DNA of 43,194 nucleotides from Ruminiclostridium sp. (lineage in GTDB: Bacteria > Bacillota > Clostridia > Oscillospirales > Ruminococcaceae), in assembly GCA_016282095.1 (NCBI GenBank), contig JAEEJW010000051.1, positions 1 to 43,194 on the forward strand, read 5' to 3'. Position numbers and translations under genes: made by a program. Below, in pieces: positions 15,648-23,634 of the stretch (the stretch's first letter is position 1; the number at the start of each line of letters is the position of its first letter). Under the pieces are notes generated by a model. The model had not been told where the DNA came from. It saw nothing but the letters and a program-made list of their open reading frames with translations, and searched no databases.

Positions 15648-16520
15648 TCAGAAGAACGACATCTGTTCGTGATGTTCGGGAAATTCGTTCAGATACGCAA
15701 AGCAATCCCCGGGACTGTACAGTATGCCGTTTTCGCGGCATATACCGGTAAATACACTCATAAGTCTGTTGTTGTACGGGCTCGGCACATTGTAGCTGTC
15801 ACCGTAGTTTCTTATATATCTGTCCCTGAGTCCCGGGAAGTGCTTATCAAGCGCGGCATAGAAATATTCCCGGTTACCCTCGCGCAGAGTGACTCCCATT
15901 CCGAAGCAGATAATGCCCTTTACTTTCACCCGGACGCATTCGCGCAGTATTGCTCTTATGTTTTCCTCGGTGTCGTTTATGTACGGCAGGATCGGAGACA
16001 GCCAGACTACTGTCGGGATCCCACGCTCTGCCATGGCTTCCAGCACCTCGATGCGGCGCTTCGTGTTACAGACATTCGGTTCCAGCAGTCTGCACAGATC
16101 GTCGTCATAAGTCGTGAGAGTCATCTGCACCACGGCTTTTGATTCACGGTTCAGCTTATCCAGCAGTCCGATGTCACGCATTATCAGATCGGACTTTGTC
16201 TGTACCGCAAATCCGAAGCCGTGCCTGTACGCGGTCTCCATGCACTTCCGGGTGAGCATAAGCTCTTTTTCACAGTGCATATACGGGTCTGACATGGAAC
16301 CTGTACCTATCATGAAGCGCTTTCTTTTTGAGCGCAGCGCGGCATCAAGCAGCTCCGGCGCGTTGCGTTTCACCTCGATATCCTCAAAGGCATGAGAGAA
16401 CTGATAGCATCTGCTCCTGCTGTCGCAGTAGACGCAGCCGTGGGTACAGCCGCGGTAGATGTTCATACCACAGAAGCCGCCGTTATTGTTCAGTATGCCT
16501 TTTGCTTCGACAAAATGCAA
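15648..16520 (-). CDS. SPL-family radical SAM protein
   Basis: 290 residues. The cluster-binding motif CTHGCVYC gives Cys25, Cys29 and Cys32 (CxxxCxxC) for the [4Fe-4S] centre that cleaves S-adenosylmethionine. NIYRGCTHGC at the start and the later TGSMSDPYMHCEKELMLTR are typical of the spore photoproduct lyase-like group (COG1533), which includes many proteins not involved in DNA repair. It is shorter than true SplB and no substrate is assigned. The start is TTG 16520 with GAGGTG upstream. It follows the THUMP methyltransferase by 18 nt. Confidence 0.85.
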   Translation of the reverse strand: MHFVEAKGILNNNGGFCGMNIYRGCTHGCVYCDSRSRCYQFSHAFEDIEVKRNAPELLDAALRSKRKRFMIGTGSMSDPYMHCEKELMLTRKCMETAYRHGFGFAVQTKSDLIMRDIGLLDKLNRESKAVVQMTLTTYDDDLCRLLEPNVCNTKRRIEVLEAMAERGIPTVVWLSPILPYINDTEENIRAILRECVRVKVKGIICFGMGVTLREGNREYFYAALDKHFPGLRDRYIRNYGDSYNVPSPYNNRLMSVFTGICRENGILYSPGDCFAYLNEFPEHHEQMSFF

Positions 16521-16538
16521 CTTAGCGCACCTCGCTTA

Positions 16539-17657
16539 TCAGCCGTAGTACGAATACAGTCTGCACTGTATCATTCCGTTATAGAGCTTGCGGTTCTTGT
16601 TCGCCTTTTCACCGAAAAGCTCCTCGAAATCTTCTATCGAAGTTATGATGTAGAGACTGCTGTCGCCCCTCGGCAGCAATACCCTGCCCATTGTACGATA
16701 TATCTCCCTGACCTCTTCCGATGTTCCCATACGTTCGGCGTAAGGCGGGTTCGTTACTATCTTCGCCCCGCTGACCGGATAATGGAAATCCTTTATGTCG
16801 CGGGTCTGTATCTTTATATATTTTTCAACTCCAGCTTTTTTTGCGTTCTCCTGTGTCAGTTTAACAGCTTCGGGGTCTATATCATAACCGTAAGCCTCAA
16901 AACCGCAGTCCTTCTTCACAGCGGCACGGGCTTCCTCAAATGCTTCATTCCATACTCTGCGCTCCATACATTTCCAGTACATTGCAGAGAACTTCCTGTT
17001 AAGACCGGGAGCCACACCGGCGGCCTTCATCGCCGCTTCTATCAGTATCGTACCGCTTCCGCAGAACGGATCAACCACTGTGTCGGTATCACGGATATGC
17101 GCAATATCCACTATGCCGGCGGCAAGAGTCTCCTTTATCGGCGCCGCGTTTGAAAACGCACGGTAGCCGCGCTTGTGAAGGCTTGAACCTGTGGTGTCCA
17201 GCGTTATAGTCAGCTCGTTTTTCAGCATAAGGAAATCTATCCGCAGCTCCGTACCAGTTTCGGGCAGGCGTCCGATCTTATACTTCTCCTGCATTCTGCC
17301 GATAAGGCCTACTCTTATGCGCGTCTGTATCGCGTGTACACTGGAAAGTGCAGAATTGAGGGAATGTCCCTGAAGAACATGGAGCTGGTCTTCTCTGCCG
17401 GCAAACACTTCAATCGGTATTCTGCGGCAGTTTTCGACTACTTCGTCAAGTGTGACAGCCCTGAACCGCGCAAGCACGATGCCTATACGCTCGGCTGTGG
17501 AGCAGGTTATGTTTGCCTTTGCAATGACTTTATCATCGCCTTTGAAATCTATGCGTCCGTCGCGTGTCACGATATCCTGTCCGCCGGCACGTTTCACCTC
17601 AAAGGCAAGCGTTTTTTCAAGCCCGAAATTACAGGGCGCAGTAAGTAAATAATCCAT
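16539..17657 (-). CDS. THUMP-domain class I SAM-dependent RNA methyltransferase (RlmL N-terminal / YpsC type)
   Basis: 372 residues. The N-terminal THUMP region (about 45-155) binds RNA, and the C-terminal Rossmann methyltransferase carries VVDPFCGSGTILIEAAM (194-210, SAM site) and IVTNPPYAERMG (300-311), the NPPY motif of N-methylating enzymes. This is the layout of YpsC and the N2-guanosine methylating half of RlmL, and 23S rRNA is the likely target. Relatives of similar length methylate tRNA, so the exact site is not settled. The RBS (AAGGTGA) lies at the very end of recG and the gap is 9 nt, which suggests coupling. Confidence 0.87.
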   Translation of the reverse strand: MDYLLTAPCNFGLEKTLAFEVKRAGGQDIVTRDGRIDFKGDDKVIAKANITCSTAERIGIVLARFRAVTLDEVVENCRRIPIEVFAGREDQLHVLQGHSLNSALSSVHAIQTRIRVGLIGRMQEKYKIGRLPETGTELRIDFLMLKNELTITLDTTGSSLHKRGYRAFSNAAPIKETLAAGIVDIAHIRDTDTVVDPFCGSGTILIEAAMKAAGVAPGLNRKFSAMYWKCMERRVWNEAFEEARAAVKKDCGFEAYGYDIDPEAVKLTQENAKKAGVEKYIKIQTRDIKDFHYPVSGAKIVTNPPYAERMGTSEEVREIYRTMGRVLLPRGDSSLYIITSIEDFEELFGEKANKNRKLYNGMIQCRLYSYYG

Positions 17658-17666
17658 ATCTTCACC

Positions 17667-19691
17667 TTAATTTATCCCGAATATCTCCCGTTCTCTGAAC
17701 AGATCTCCGACAAGTCTGCGGATACCGGCGTTTTCGGGAGCGGTAAGTTTCGGGTCTTCAGCAAGCAGTTCTTCCGCAAGCTGGCCTGTTTCGTGCAGAA
17801 GCAGAACGTCGCTGCTCATATCGGCTATCTTCATTTCCGGCAGGCCGTGCTGTGCCGCGCCGAAGAAGCTGCCGGGGCCGCGGAGTTTCAGGTCTTCATT
17901 CGCTATCTCGAATCCGTCGGAGGTCCTGACCATGATATCCATGCGCGCTTTCGTATAATCCGAAGTGCTGTCGGTTATCAGTATGCAGTGAGACTGCTCG
18001 GAGCCACGGCCTACACGTCCGCGGAGCTGGTGAAGCTGCGACAGGCCGAACTGTTCGGCGTTCTCGATAACGATTATTACCGCATTCGGGACGTCAATGC
18101 CGACTTCAATGACCGTCGTTGCCACAAGCAGTTTTATGTCACCGCTTTTGAAACCCGCCATTACCCTGTCTTTTTCGGCCTGTTTCATTTTCCCGTGGAG
18201 CAGGCCTATGGGAATATCCGAAAACCATGTCTTTTTCAGCTCTTCAAAGTATTCCGAAGCCGAACGCTTATCTGCCATGGCTTCGCTTTTTTCGACGAAC
18301 GGACATACGATATACGCCTGAAATCCGTTGTTTATATACTTGATTATAAATCTGAATATACGCTCACGGTAGCCGGAATCAACGCCGTAGGTTCGTATCG
18401 GTATCCTGCCCTTCGGCATCTCGTCAAGTACCGACACATCGAGATCTCCGTATATCGCAAAAGCCAGAGTGCGCGGTATCGGAGTTGCGGACATAACCAG
18501 CGTGTGAGGGGCGTTTCCTTTCGACGAAAGCACTGTTCTCTGACGGACTCCGAAGCGATGCTGCTCGTCGGTTATCACAAGGCCGAGTTTCCTGAAATTC
18601 ACGCCGGACTGTATCAATGCGTGAGTTCCTACAATAACTTCCGCAAAGCCTTTTTCTATCGCTTCATAAGCGGGCTTTTTCACCGTGCTGCCGGTAAGGA
18701 GGGCAACGCTTATCCCCAGAGGCTCCAGAAATGCGGAGAGAGTTTCGTAATGCTGTTTTGCAAGTATTTCGGTAGGAGCCATAAGCGCGGACTGACAGCC
18801 GTTCCTTGCAGCAAAGCAACACAATGCCGCCGCTACAAGCGTCTTGCCGCTGCCGACGTCACCCTGGAGCAGCCTGTTCATCGGAGAGCCGCTTTTCATA
18901 TCTGCGATACATTCATTGACAGAACGCATCTGTGCGCCTGTCGGCGTGAATTTCAGCGTCCCGAAGAAGTCGTCAAGGCTGACATCTTTCATCACCACCG
19001 GCGTTGTGCGCCTGTTAAGGCTTTTCATCAGCTTCATTCCGAGCTGGAGCGTGAGCAGTTCCTCGAAAGCAAGCCTGCGGCGGGCTTTTTCGAGTGAGCC
19101 GCGGCTTTCCGGGAAATGGACGCTTTTCAGCGCGTCCCTGTAAGGCATCAGTTCATACCGGCTTATCATATCATCCGGCAGAGCATCGGCTATACTGCAA
19201 TTTGAGAACGCATCACGCACATTGCAGGCGACTATGTTCGCGCTCAGGCCTTCCGTCAGATGATATTTAGGAACAAGCACGTTCTTTGAATCTGCGGGTA
19301 TGAATGCAGGCGAAGAACATTCCTTCGCGAGTATGTTTCCCTTTATCTTTCCGCTGAACAGGTATTCTTTGCCCTTTATCAGGCTGTCGAAGCTGTATTT
19401 GCTGTTGAAGAACGTTATCAGCACATTGTCGGTGCCGTCACTGACGACAGCCTTGAATATAGTGTAACGCTGCGAATAATAAGGGTTAAGCCTGCGTATG
19501 ACCGTACCCCTGAACACAGCCGTATCGTCGGGCATCAGCTCGTTCATCGGGGTGGTCTGCGTGAAATCGGTATAGTCACGCGGATAGAAGCGCAGAAGAT
19601 CTCCCACTGTATATATACCGAGATTGGCGTAGTTTTCGGCGCGTTTTCCGCCGACGCCTTTCAGTACGGTAATGCTGTCATTTTCCTGCAT
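17667..19691 (-). CDS. recG: ATP-dependent DNA helicase RecG
   Basis: 674 residues, normal for RecG. It reverses stalled replication forks and branch-migrates Holliday junctions. An N-terminal OB/wedge domain (about 50-150) precedes superfamily 2 motor domains. Motifs: Walker A GDVGSGKT (277-284), Walker B DEQH (375-378, ITDEQHRFGVRQR), SATPIPRTLA (motif III), and motif VI QLRGRVGRGSEQS. The ATG at 19691 is preceded by AGGTGAA and a near-consensus promoter, so recG opens a four-gene cluster with the THUMP methyltransferase, radical SAM protein and flavoprotein. Confidence 0.97.
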   Translation of the reverse strand: MQENDSITVLKGVGGKRAENYANLGIYTVGDLLRFYPRDYTDFTQTTPMNELMPDDTAVFRGTVIRRLNPYYSQRYTIFKAVVSDGTDNVLITFFNSKYSFDSLIKGKEYLFSGKIKGNILAKECSSPAFIPADSKNVLVPKYHLTEGLSANIVACNVRDAFSNCSIADALPDDMISRYELMPYRDALKSVHFPESRGSLEKARRRLAFEELLTLQLGMKLMKSLNRRTTPVVMKDVSLDDFFGTLKFTPTGAQMRSVNECIADMKSGSPMNRLLQGDVGSGKTLVAAALCCFAARNGCQSALMAPTEILAKQHYETLSAFLEPLGISVALLTGSTVKKPAYEAIEKGFAEVIVGTHALIQSGVNFRKLGLVITDEQHRFGVRQRTVLSSKGNAPHTLVMSATPIPRTLAFAIYGDLDVSVLDEMPKGRIPIRTYGVDSGYRERIFRFIIKYINNGFQAYIVCPFVEKSEAMADKRSASEYFEELKKTWFSDIPIGLLHGKMKQAEKDRVMAGFKSGDIKLLVATTVIEVGIDVPNAVIIVIENAEQFGLSQLHQLRGRVGRGSEQSHCILITDSTSDYTKARMDIMVRTSDGFEIANEDLKLRGPGSFFGAAQHGLPEMKIADMSSDVLLLHETGQLAEELLAEDPKLTAPENAGIRRLVGDLFREREIFGIN

Positions 19692-19729
19692 ACGTTCACC
19701 TGCCGCCCGATAAAGAAATCAACTATAAA

Positions 19730-19758
19730 ATTATAACATAATCTACCGCAAAAGTCAA
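19730..19758 (-). promoter_or_regulatory. recG promoter
   Basis: On the minus strand TTGACT (19758-19753), 17 nt, TATAAT (19735-19730). It directly follows the terminator of the ParB-family gene. Confidence 0.8.
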
Positions 19759-19762
19759 TCGA

Positions 19763-19804
19763 CAAAAAACGGAGACAGCCGCACATAACGGCAATTGTCC
19801 CCGT
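19763..19804 (-). terminator. Terminator of the ParB-family gene
   Basis: On the minus strand ACGGGGACA pairs with TGTCTCCGT and an inner GCCG / CGGC, followed by T6. The hairpin is 19769-19804 and the T-tract 19763-19768. Confidence 0.8.
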
Positions 19805-19810
19805 TTCGGT

Positions 19811-20641
19811 TCAGTTTATCTGTCTGAGCGGGATCTTCACCACATACTCGACGAAATCATCTGTGCGGTTCTTCACTGTTTCGCAATTTATGCCTGCTTC
19901 CTTCATTGCGTCTATTGTCTTGTTGAAGGTGTTTATATACAGGTTCACCGCACGGTATGTCCAGCGGCGGTGTACTCTGGGCTTTTCGGATTTGCCTTTC
20001 AGCAGACCGTCGATGTATTCGTCAGTCTGCGACGTATTCAGCTGATTTGTTCCGATGTAGTGTATCGCGTCCGGCCTCTGATCCGATTCCAGACGGAGCA
20101 GAGCCCGGGCCTGCCGCTCCGTCAGCTTGTACTTTACTACCAGAGCCTTTTCTTCGTCCGTAAGTTTTAGCAGACGCAGTTTATTCGCAATTGTGGACTG
20201 CGCTGTCCCGAGACGGGCTGCCGTTTCCTCCTGCGTAAGGCCGTAGTAATCTATAAGGTTCCTGATAGCGTACGCTTCTTCCATGAACGTAAGATCCTGC
20301 CGCTGGAGATTTTCCAGAACAGCAAGCACGGCACTGTCCTTCACAGACGCGTTGATGATTATACACGGCACATAGGTCATATTCAGCAGACGGCAGGCCC
20401 GCAGTCTCCGCTCACCGGCTATAAGCTCATAATTCAGGCTGTTCTCGATCTTCCGCACTGTAAGTGGCTGTAAAATGCCGTTCTGCTGTATGCTCACCGC
20501 TAAGCGCGAAAGTTCATAATCATCGAAGATGACGCGGGGCTGAGCCGGATTCGGGACTATGGCGCTGACGGGTATCTCGACTACTTTGTTTACGGCGTTC
20601 TCACGCTTGCTTTCCTGTGGTGTTTTTGGAAATATGTTCAT
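19811..20641 (-). CDS. ParB/Spo0J/Noc-family DNA-binding protein
   Basis: 276 residues. The N-terminal ParB CTPase domain has the phosphate-binding GERR motif (76-79, in LIAGERRLRACRLL) and ENLQRQDLTFMEEA (110-123). A helix-turn-helix follows (GLTQEETAARLGTAQSTIAN, 134-153), then a C-terminal dimerisation part. Such proteins load at palindromic sites and spread as clamps to position chromosome origins (ParB) or block division over the nucleoid (Noc). No parA neighbour or rsmG/gid genes are nearby, and the first residues do not form an obvious Noc-type amphipathic membrane helix, so ParB versus Noc is unresolved. The RBS is GGAGGT. No parS-like TGTTTCACGTGAAACA or Noc-site match was seen in the flanks. 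Confidence 0.85.
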   Translation of the reverse strand: MNIFPKTPQESKRENAVNKVVEIPVSAIVPNPAQPRVIFDDYELSRLAVSIQQNGILQPLTVRKIENSLNYELIAGERRLRACRLLNMTYVPCIIINASVKDSAVLAVLENLQRQDLTFMEEAYAIRNLIDYYGLTQEETAARLGTAQSTIANKLRLLKLTDEEKALVVKYKLTERQARALLRLESDQRPDAIHYIGTNQLNTSQTDEYIDGLLKGKSEKPRVHRRWTYRAVNLYINTFNKTIDAMKEAGINCETVKNRTDDFVEYVVKIPLRQIN

Positions 20642-20718
20642 TTTTGTACCTCCGTTTTTGATTTTCCGATATTTTCCGCTGATATGATGATATCACAAAA
20701 AAACAGAGGTTTCCACAC

Positions 20719-20762
20719 AAAAAAACTCCCGTAATACGGCAATTTGCCGCATTTTACGGGAG
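20719..20762 (-). terminator. Terminator of the small unknown gene upstream of parB-like
   Basis: On the minus strand CTCCCGTAA pairs with TTACGGGAG around an inner GGCAA / TTGCC stem, then T7 (20725-20719). The hairpin is 20726-20762. Confidence 0.8.
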
Positions 20763-20837
20763 AACGCGAACGGATATTCCAGGATACCGTGTTTTCCGAC
20801 ACGGGAAAAGAGCGGAAAATGTCGCAAAAAACATCGC

Positions 20838-21176
20838 CTATCTCTTTCTGGAGGCGCTTACCGTGCCGTCGCTGTAATAGGCTGTCACACTCTTTTCCCT
20901 GCCGCTGTCGAGGTCACTGCCCCTTATCGTGAGACCGGACTTGTTCATAAGCTCTGCCGCCATGACTTCACCGAGTCTGCATCTTATAACATTGACGCCT
21001 CCGCATACTACCGTAAACTCTGTGTTGCTGACATTTATCGCGCCTTCTTCACCGAGTTTCAGTTCCCGGCAGGTTTCCGGGTCACGTTCCGTCACATATT
21101 TCACGGGCTTTTTATCCAGCGCCCGAAGGCTTTTAATGTCCATTCCTGACTTGTTTCTATGCTTTCCGAATATCAT
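20838..21176 (-). CDS. Small protein of unknown function
   Basis: 112 residues and not recognised. The ATG at 21176 has GGAGAGG upstream, a strong promoter (TTGACT-17-TACAAT) and its own terminator, so it is very likely a real single-gene unit. The first 30 residues are basic (GKHRNKSG, KKPVKYVTERD). The middle looks like a compact beta-rich domain (NTEFTVVCGGVNVIRCRLGE, then AELMNKSGLTIRGSDL), ending in VTAYYSDGTVSASRKR. There is no signal peptide or membrane segment, and no catalytic motif. Cys39, Cys58 and Cys66 are not spaced as a zinc finger. Confidence 0.7.
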   Translation of the reverse strand: MIFGKHRNKSGMDIKSLRALDKKPVKYVTERDPETCRELKLGEEGAINVSNTEFTVVCGGVNVIRCRLGEVMAAELMNKSGLTIRGSDLDSGREKSVTAYYSDGTVSASRKR

Positions 21177-21219
21177 TGCTGTACCTCTCCTGAAGCCTTT
21201 AAAATCAATTAGTAATATT

Positions 21220-21248
21220 ATTGTATCACATACCGCTATTCAAGTCAA
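21220..21248 (-). promoter_or_regulatory. Promoter of the small unknown gene
   Basis: On the minus strand TTGACT (21248-21243), 17 nt, TACAAT (21225-21220). It lies back to back with the plus-strand promoter at 21269. Confidence 0.7.
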
Positions 21249-21268
21249 GGTTTTGTGCATACATACAA

Positions 21269-21297
21269 TTGACATTAATACGATAATAGAGTAAAAT
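21269..21297 (+). promoter_or_regulatory. Promoter of the HEYGH protein / pseudokinase / pheA unit
   Basis: TTGACA (21269-21274), 17 nt, TAAAAT (21292-21297). The -10 ends only 9 nt before the ATG at 21307, so the transcript would have almost no leader. Confidence 0.7.
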
Positions 21298-21306
21298 AAA
21301 CTATAT

Positions 21307-21741
21307 ATGAGTATTGTCAAAAGGCTGTTCTATACACTTCTGCAGTGTACCTGGGGCATTCTTCAGACCCTTGCCGGAGCTGTGATGTTCCTCGTTCTGA
21401 TAAGAAGAAAACACTTCATATACCGCGGCTGTGTGGCAACCGAATGGGGGCGCCGCGACAGTGCATCGGTCGGTATATTCATATTCGTTTCCGGGTCGCT
21501 GGAGGGCAGGCTCCGTAACGAGATAATCGTTCACGAATACGGCCATACCGTTCAGTCGATAATACTGGGGCCTCTTTACCCGCTGGTAATCAGCCTGCCG
21601 TCGGCGGTATGGTGTCTTACCCCGGCACTTGTCAGAAGGCGCGCCGAAAAAGGCATATCCTATTACAGCTTCTATCCCGAGAAATGGGCAAACAGGCTCG
21701 GCGAACGCTTCACGAACGAACAGCTTGAATTATTGAGATAA
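21307..21741 (+). CDS. Small membrane protein with a HExxH metallopeptidase-like motif
   Basis: 144 residues. A membrane helix (about 8-32) leads into a short loop and then NEIIVHEYGHTVQS, whose HEYGH (76-80) is a zinc-binding HExxH motif. A second hydrophobic segment follows (IILGPLYPLVISLPSAVWCL, 85-104), and the tail SFYPEKWANRLGERF offers Glu126 as a possible third zinc ligand. The HEYGH plus PEKWANRLG pairing is seen in a family of small predicted membrane metalloproteins of unknown substrate. There is no Shine-Dalgarno sequence before the ATG, and promoter placement suggests a leaderless mRNA. The pseudokinase gene follows after 29 nt and is probably co-transcribed. Proteolysis is inferred from the motif only. 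Confidence 0.75.
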   Translation: MSIVKRLFYTLLQCTWGILQTLAGAVMFLVLIRRKHFIYRGCVATEWGRRDSASVGIFIFVSGSLEGRLRNEIIVHEYGHTVQSIILGPLYPLVISLPSAVWCLTPALVRRRAEKGISYYSFYPEKWANRLGERFTNEQLELLR

Positions 21742-21770
21742 ACAGATAAACAACAAGGAGAGAACCGTAA

Positions 21771-23603
21771 ATGATAAAAGAAATACGCCGCTGCATGGGC
21801 TGTATGAACGAAAAGGACTACAGCGGCCCGTGTAAGATATGCGGATATATAGATAACAACGCATATCCGGCAGACTGCCTTGCGCCGGGTACCTACCTGA
21901 ATGAAAGATATATAATCGGAAAACTCATATCCAAGAACGGCGAAGGCTGCGTTTATCTTGCCTACGATGAGGCGGAGGAACGCGCGGCAGAGATACGCGA
22001 ATATCTGCCGGACGCGCTTTGCCACAGAGCTGCTGACGGGGTTACCGTCGAAGTGAATGACGGTTCGCTGCCGCTTTTCAAGTCCTATCTCTCGGAGTTT
22101 GCGGATCTGCACAAGACTGTTATCACCAGTATGCAGAAAAGCAGCCTTGTGCGCGAATATGATATCTTCTCCTCCGGGAATACCGGATATGTCGTGACCG
22201 AACACCCGGACGGAATGGCGCTGGAGGACTGGCTCAACAGCAACGGAAATGTTATACGGTGGGACGAGATCAGCGAACAGCTGAAAGTCGTTCTCGCAAC
22301 ACTCGATATACTTCACGAAAAAGGCATAGTACACCGCGGCATCAGTCCGTCCACCATGTTTGTCGCATCGGACGGAAGACTTCTGCTCACCTCGATAAGC
22401 ATATCCGCGGCAAGGACTACGGCTTCGCAGATAAACTGCGAGATGTTCCCGGGATACTCCGCTTACGAACAGTATGAACTGTCAGAGCGTCAGGGAGCGT
22501 GGACCGATATATATGCTCTGTGCGCGGTGCTTTATTTCGCACTTACCGGTGAGATACCGCCGGAAGCGCCTTCGAGAAAGGAAAACGACACTCTCCGGGC
22601 TCCCGCAGAAATAAACCCCGAAATACCGCACAACGTTTCAGAAGCTATATACAAGGGTATGATGGTGAACCATGCCGAAAGGATACACTCTATTGAGTCC
22701 CTTACACGCATGATCTACTTTGACAACAGCTCCGACTTTACCGAACCGGAAAAAGATACCGAGAGCGACGGACCTATCGTGCCGAAAGTGTCCGTGAAAC
22801 TCGAACCGGAGCATATCTCCCGCGAAAAGAAACGCGCTGTTCCCACCAAGGCCGATATACAGAAGAAAAAAGCAAAAAAGAAGAAAATGTCGAATATCGG
22901 CACTCTTATAGGCATCATAGTTTTCTTCTCGCTGGTGGCCGGGCTTATCATCGCGATACTTTACTTTGCCGATGAAGCCCAGCAGGCTGCCGCAGCGGCA
23001 AGGACTTCCGTAACTACCACAACGCCCACGGAGACCGAAACAGAAAAGGTCACCACAGCCCGCACGACTGCGGAAAAAGTTACAACGCCCGATGCACCCG
23101 CTGCCGATATACTGCTGCTGCCGGACTTTGTGAACAGATTCTTCAATCCGCAGCTTGAGAGCAGATATTCAATGCTTACCTTTGAAGCCGAATATGATTA
23201 TTCCGACGAATACGCGGAAGGCATCATATACGAACAGGACATCGAGGCAGGTACTCAGGTAGTTTCCGGTACTGTTATAAAGATCAAGGTCAGCAAGGGC
23301 GCGGCTTACACCTATCTGCCCGATTATATCGGAATGAAGCTCAGCGAATATACCAACAAGCTCGTACAGCTCGGTGTAAGATATGAAGCTATACCCGAAG
23401 AATCCACTGAAGTCAAGGCCGGCTACGTCGTAAGATGCAGCAGGGAGATCGGCGAAAAGGTCTATATCTCACAGAACGAGATCGTAGAAGTTTACTACGC
23501 GGTAACACCCAAAGAGACAAAACCCCCGGAGACAGAACCGCCGGCCGAGTCCGGAGACAATGATGAGATAGAAGAAGAAATTGCCGGAGAGAACGAAGAA
23601 TAA
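21771..23603 (+). CDS. Zinc-ribbon / pseudokinase / transmembrane / PASTA protein
   Basis: 610 residues. Order: a CxxC...CxxC zinc ribbon (Cys8, Cys11, Cys21, Cys24), a Ser/Thr kinase-like domain (about 40-315), a basic segment, one membrane helix (376-400), a Thr/Glu-rich stretch, and two PASTA-like repeats (about 448-510 and 513-580) outside, ending in an acidic tail. The kinase core looks dead. The ATP lysine of IKEYLP is Arg76 (IREYLP), HRD is HRG (188-190), the N of the catalytic loop is Thr195, and the DFG motif is replaced by TSISISA. The P-loop is also degenerate (SKNGEGC). Late motifs PGYSAYEQY and WTDIYALCAVLYFALTG remain, so the fold is kept. PASTA repeats bind peptidoglycan or muropeptides, so this may be a wall-sensing scaffold. 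The RBS is AAGGAGAG. Confidence 0.85.
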   Translation: MIKEIRRCMGCMNEKDYSGPCKICGYIDNNAYPADCLAPGTYLNERYIIGKLISKNGEGCVYLAYDEAEERAAEIREYLPDALCHRAADGVTVEVNDGSLPLFKSYLSEFADLHKTVITSMQKSSLVREYDIFSSGNTGYVVTEHPDGMALEDWLNSNGNVIRWDEISEQLKVVLATLDILHEKGIVHRGISPSTMFVASDGRLLLTSISISAARTTASQINCEMFPGYSAYEQYELSERQGAWTDIYALCAVLYFALTGEIPPEAPSRKENDTLRAPAEINPEIPHNVSEAIYKGMMVNHAERIHSIESLTRMIYFDNSSDFTEPEKDTESDGPIVPKVSVKLEPEHISREKKRAVPTKADIQKKKAKKKKMSNIGTLIGIIVFFSLVAGLIIAILYFADEAQQAAAAARTSVTTTTPTETETEKVTTARTTAEKVTTPDAPAADILLLPDFVNRFFNPQLESRYSMLTFEAEYDYSDEYAEGIIYEQDIEAGTQVVSGTVIKIKVSKGAAYTYLPDYIGMKLSEYTNKLVQLGVRYEAIPEESTEVKAGYVVRCSREIGEKVYISQNEIVEVYYAVTPKETKPPETEPPAESGDNDEIEEEIAGENEE

Positions 23604-23634
23604 AATCAGAAAAATGTGTAGGCAGGAGAACTAA

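Noticed and set aside
15648-16520. Spore photoproduct lyase (SplB)
   Set aside because: The CxxxCxxC motif and fold agree with the SPL group, but the length and context fit the wider COG1533 family, so no DNA-repair function is claimed.
20642-20837. parS or Noc-binding site next to the ParB-family gene
   Set aside because: The TTTTCCGACACGGGAAAA-like stretch near 20792-20811 is palindromic but does not match TGTTTCACGTGAAACA or ATTTCCCGGGAAAT.
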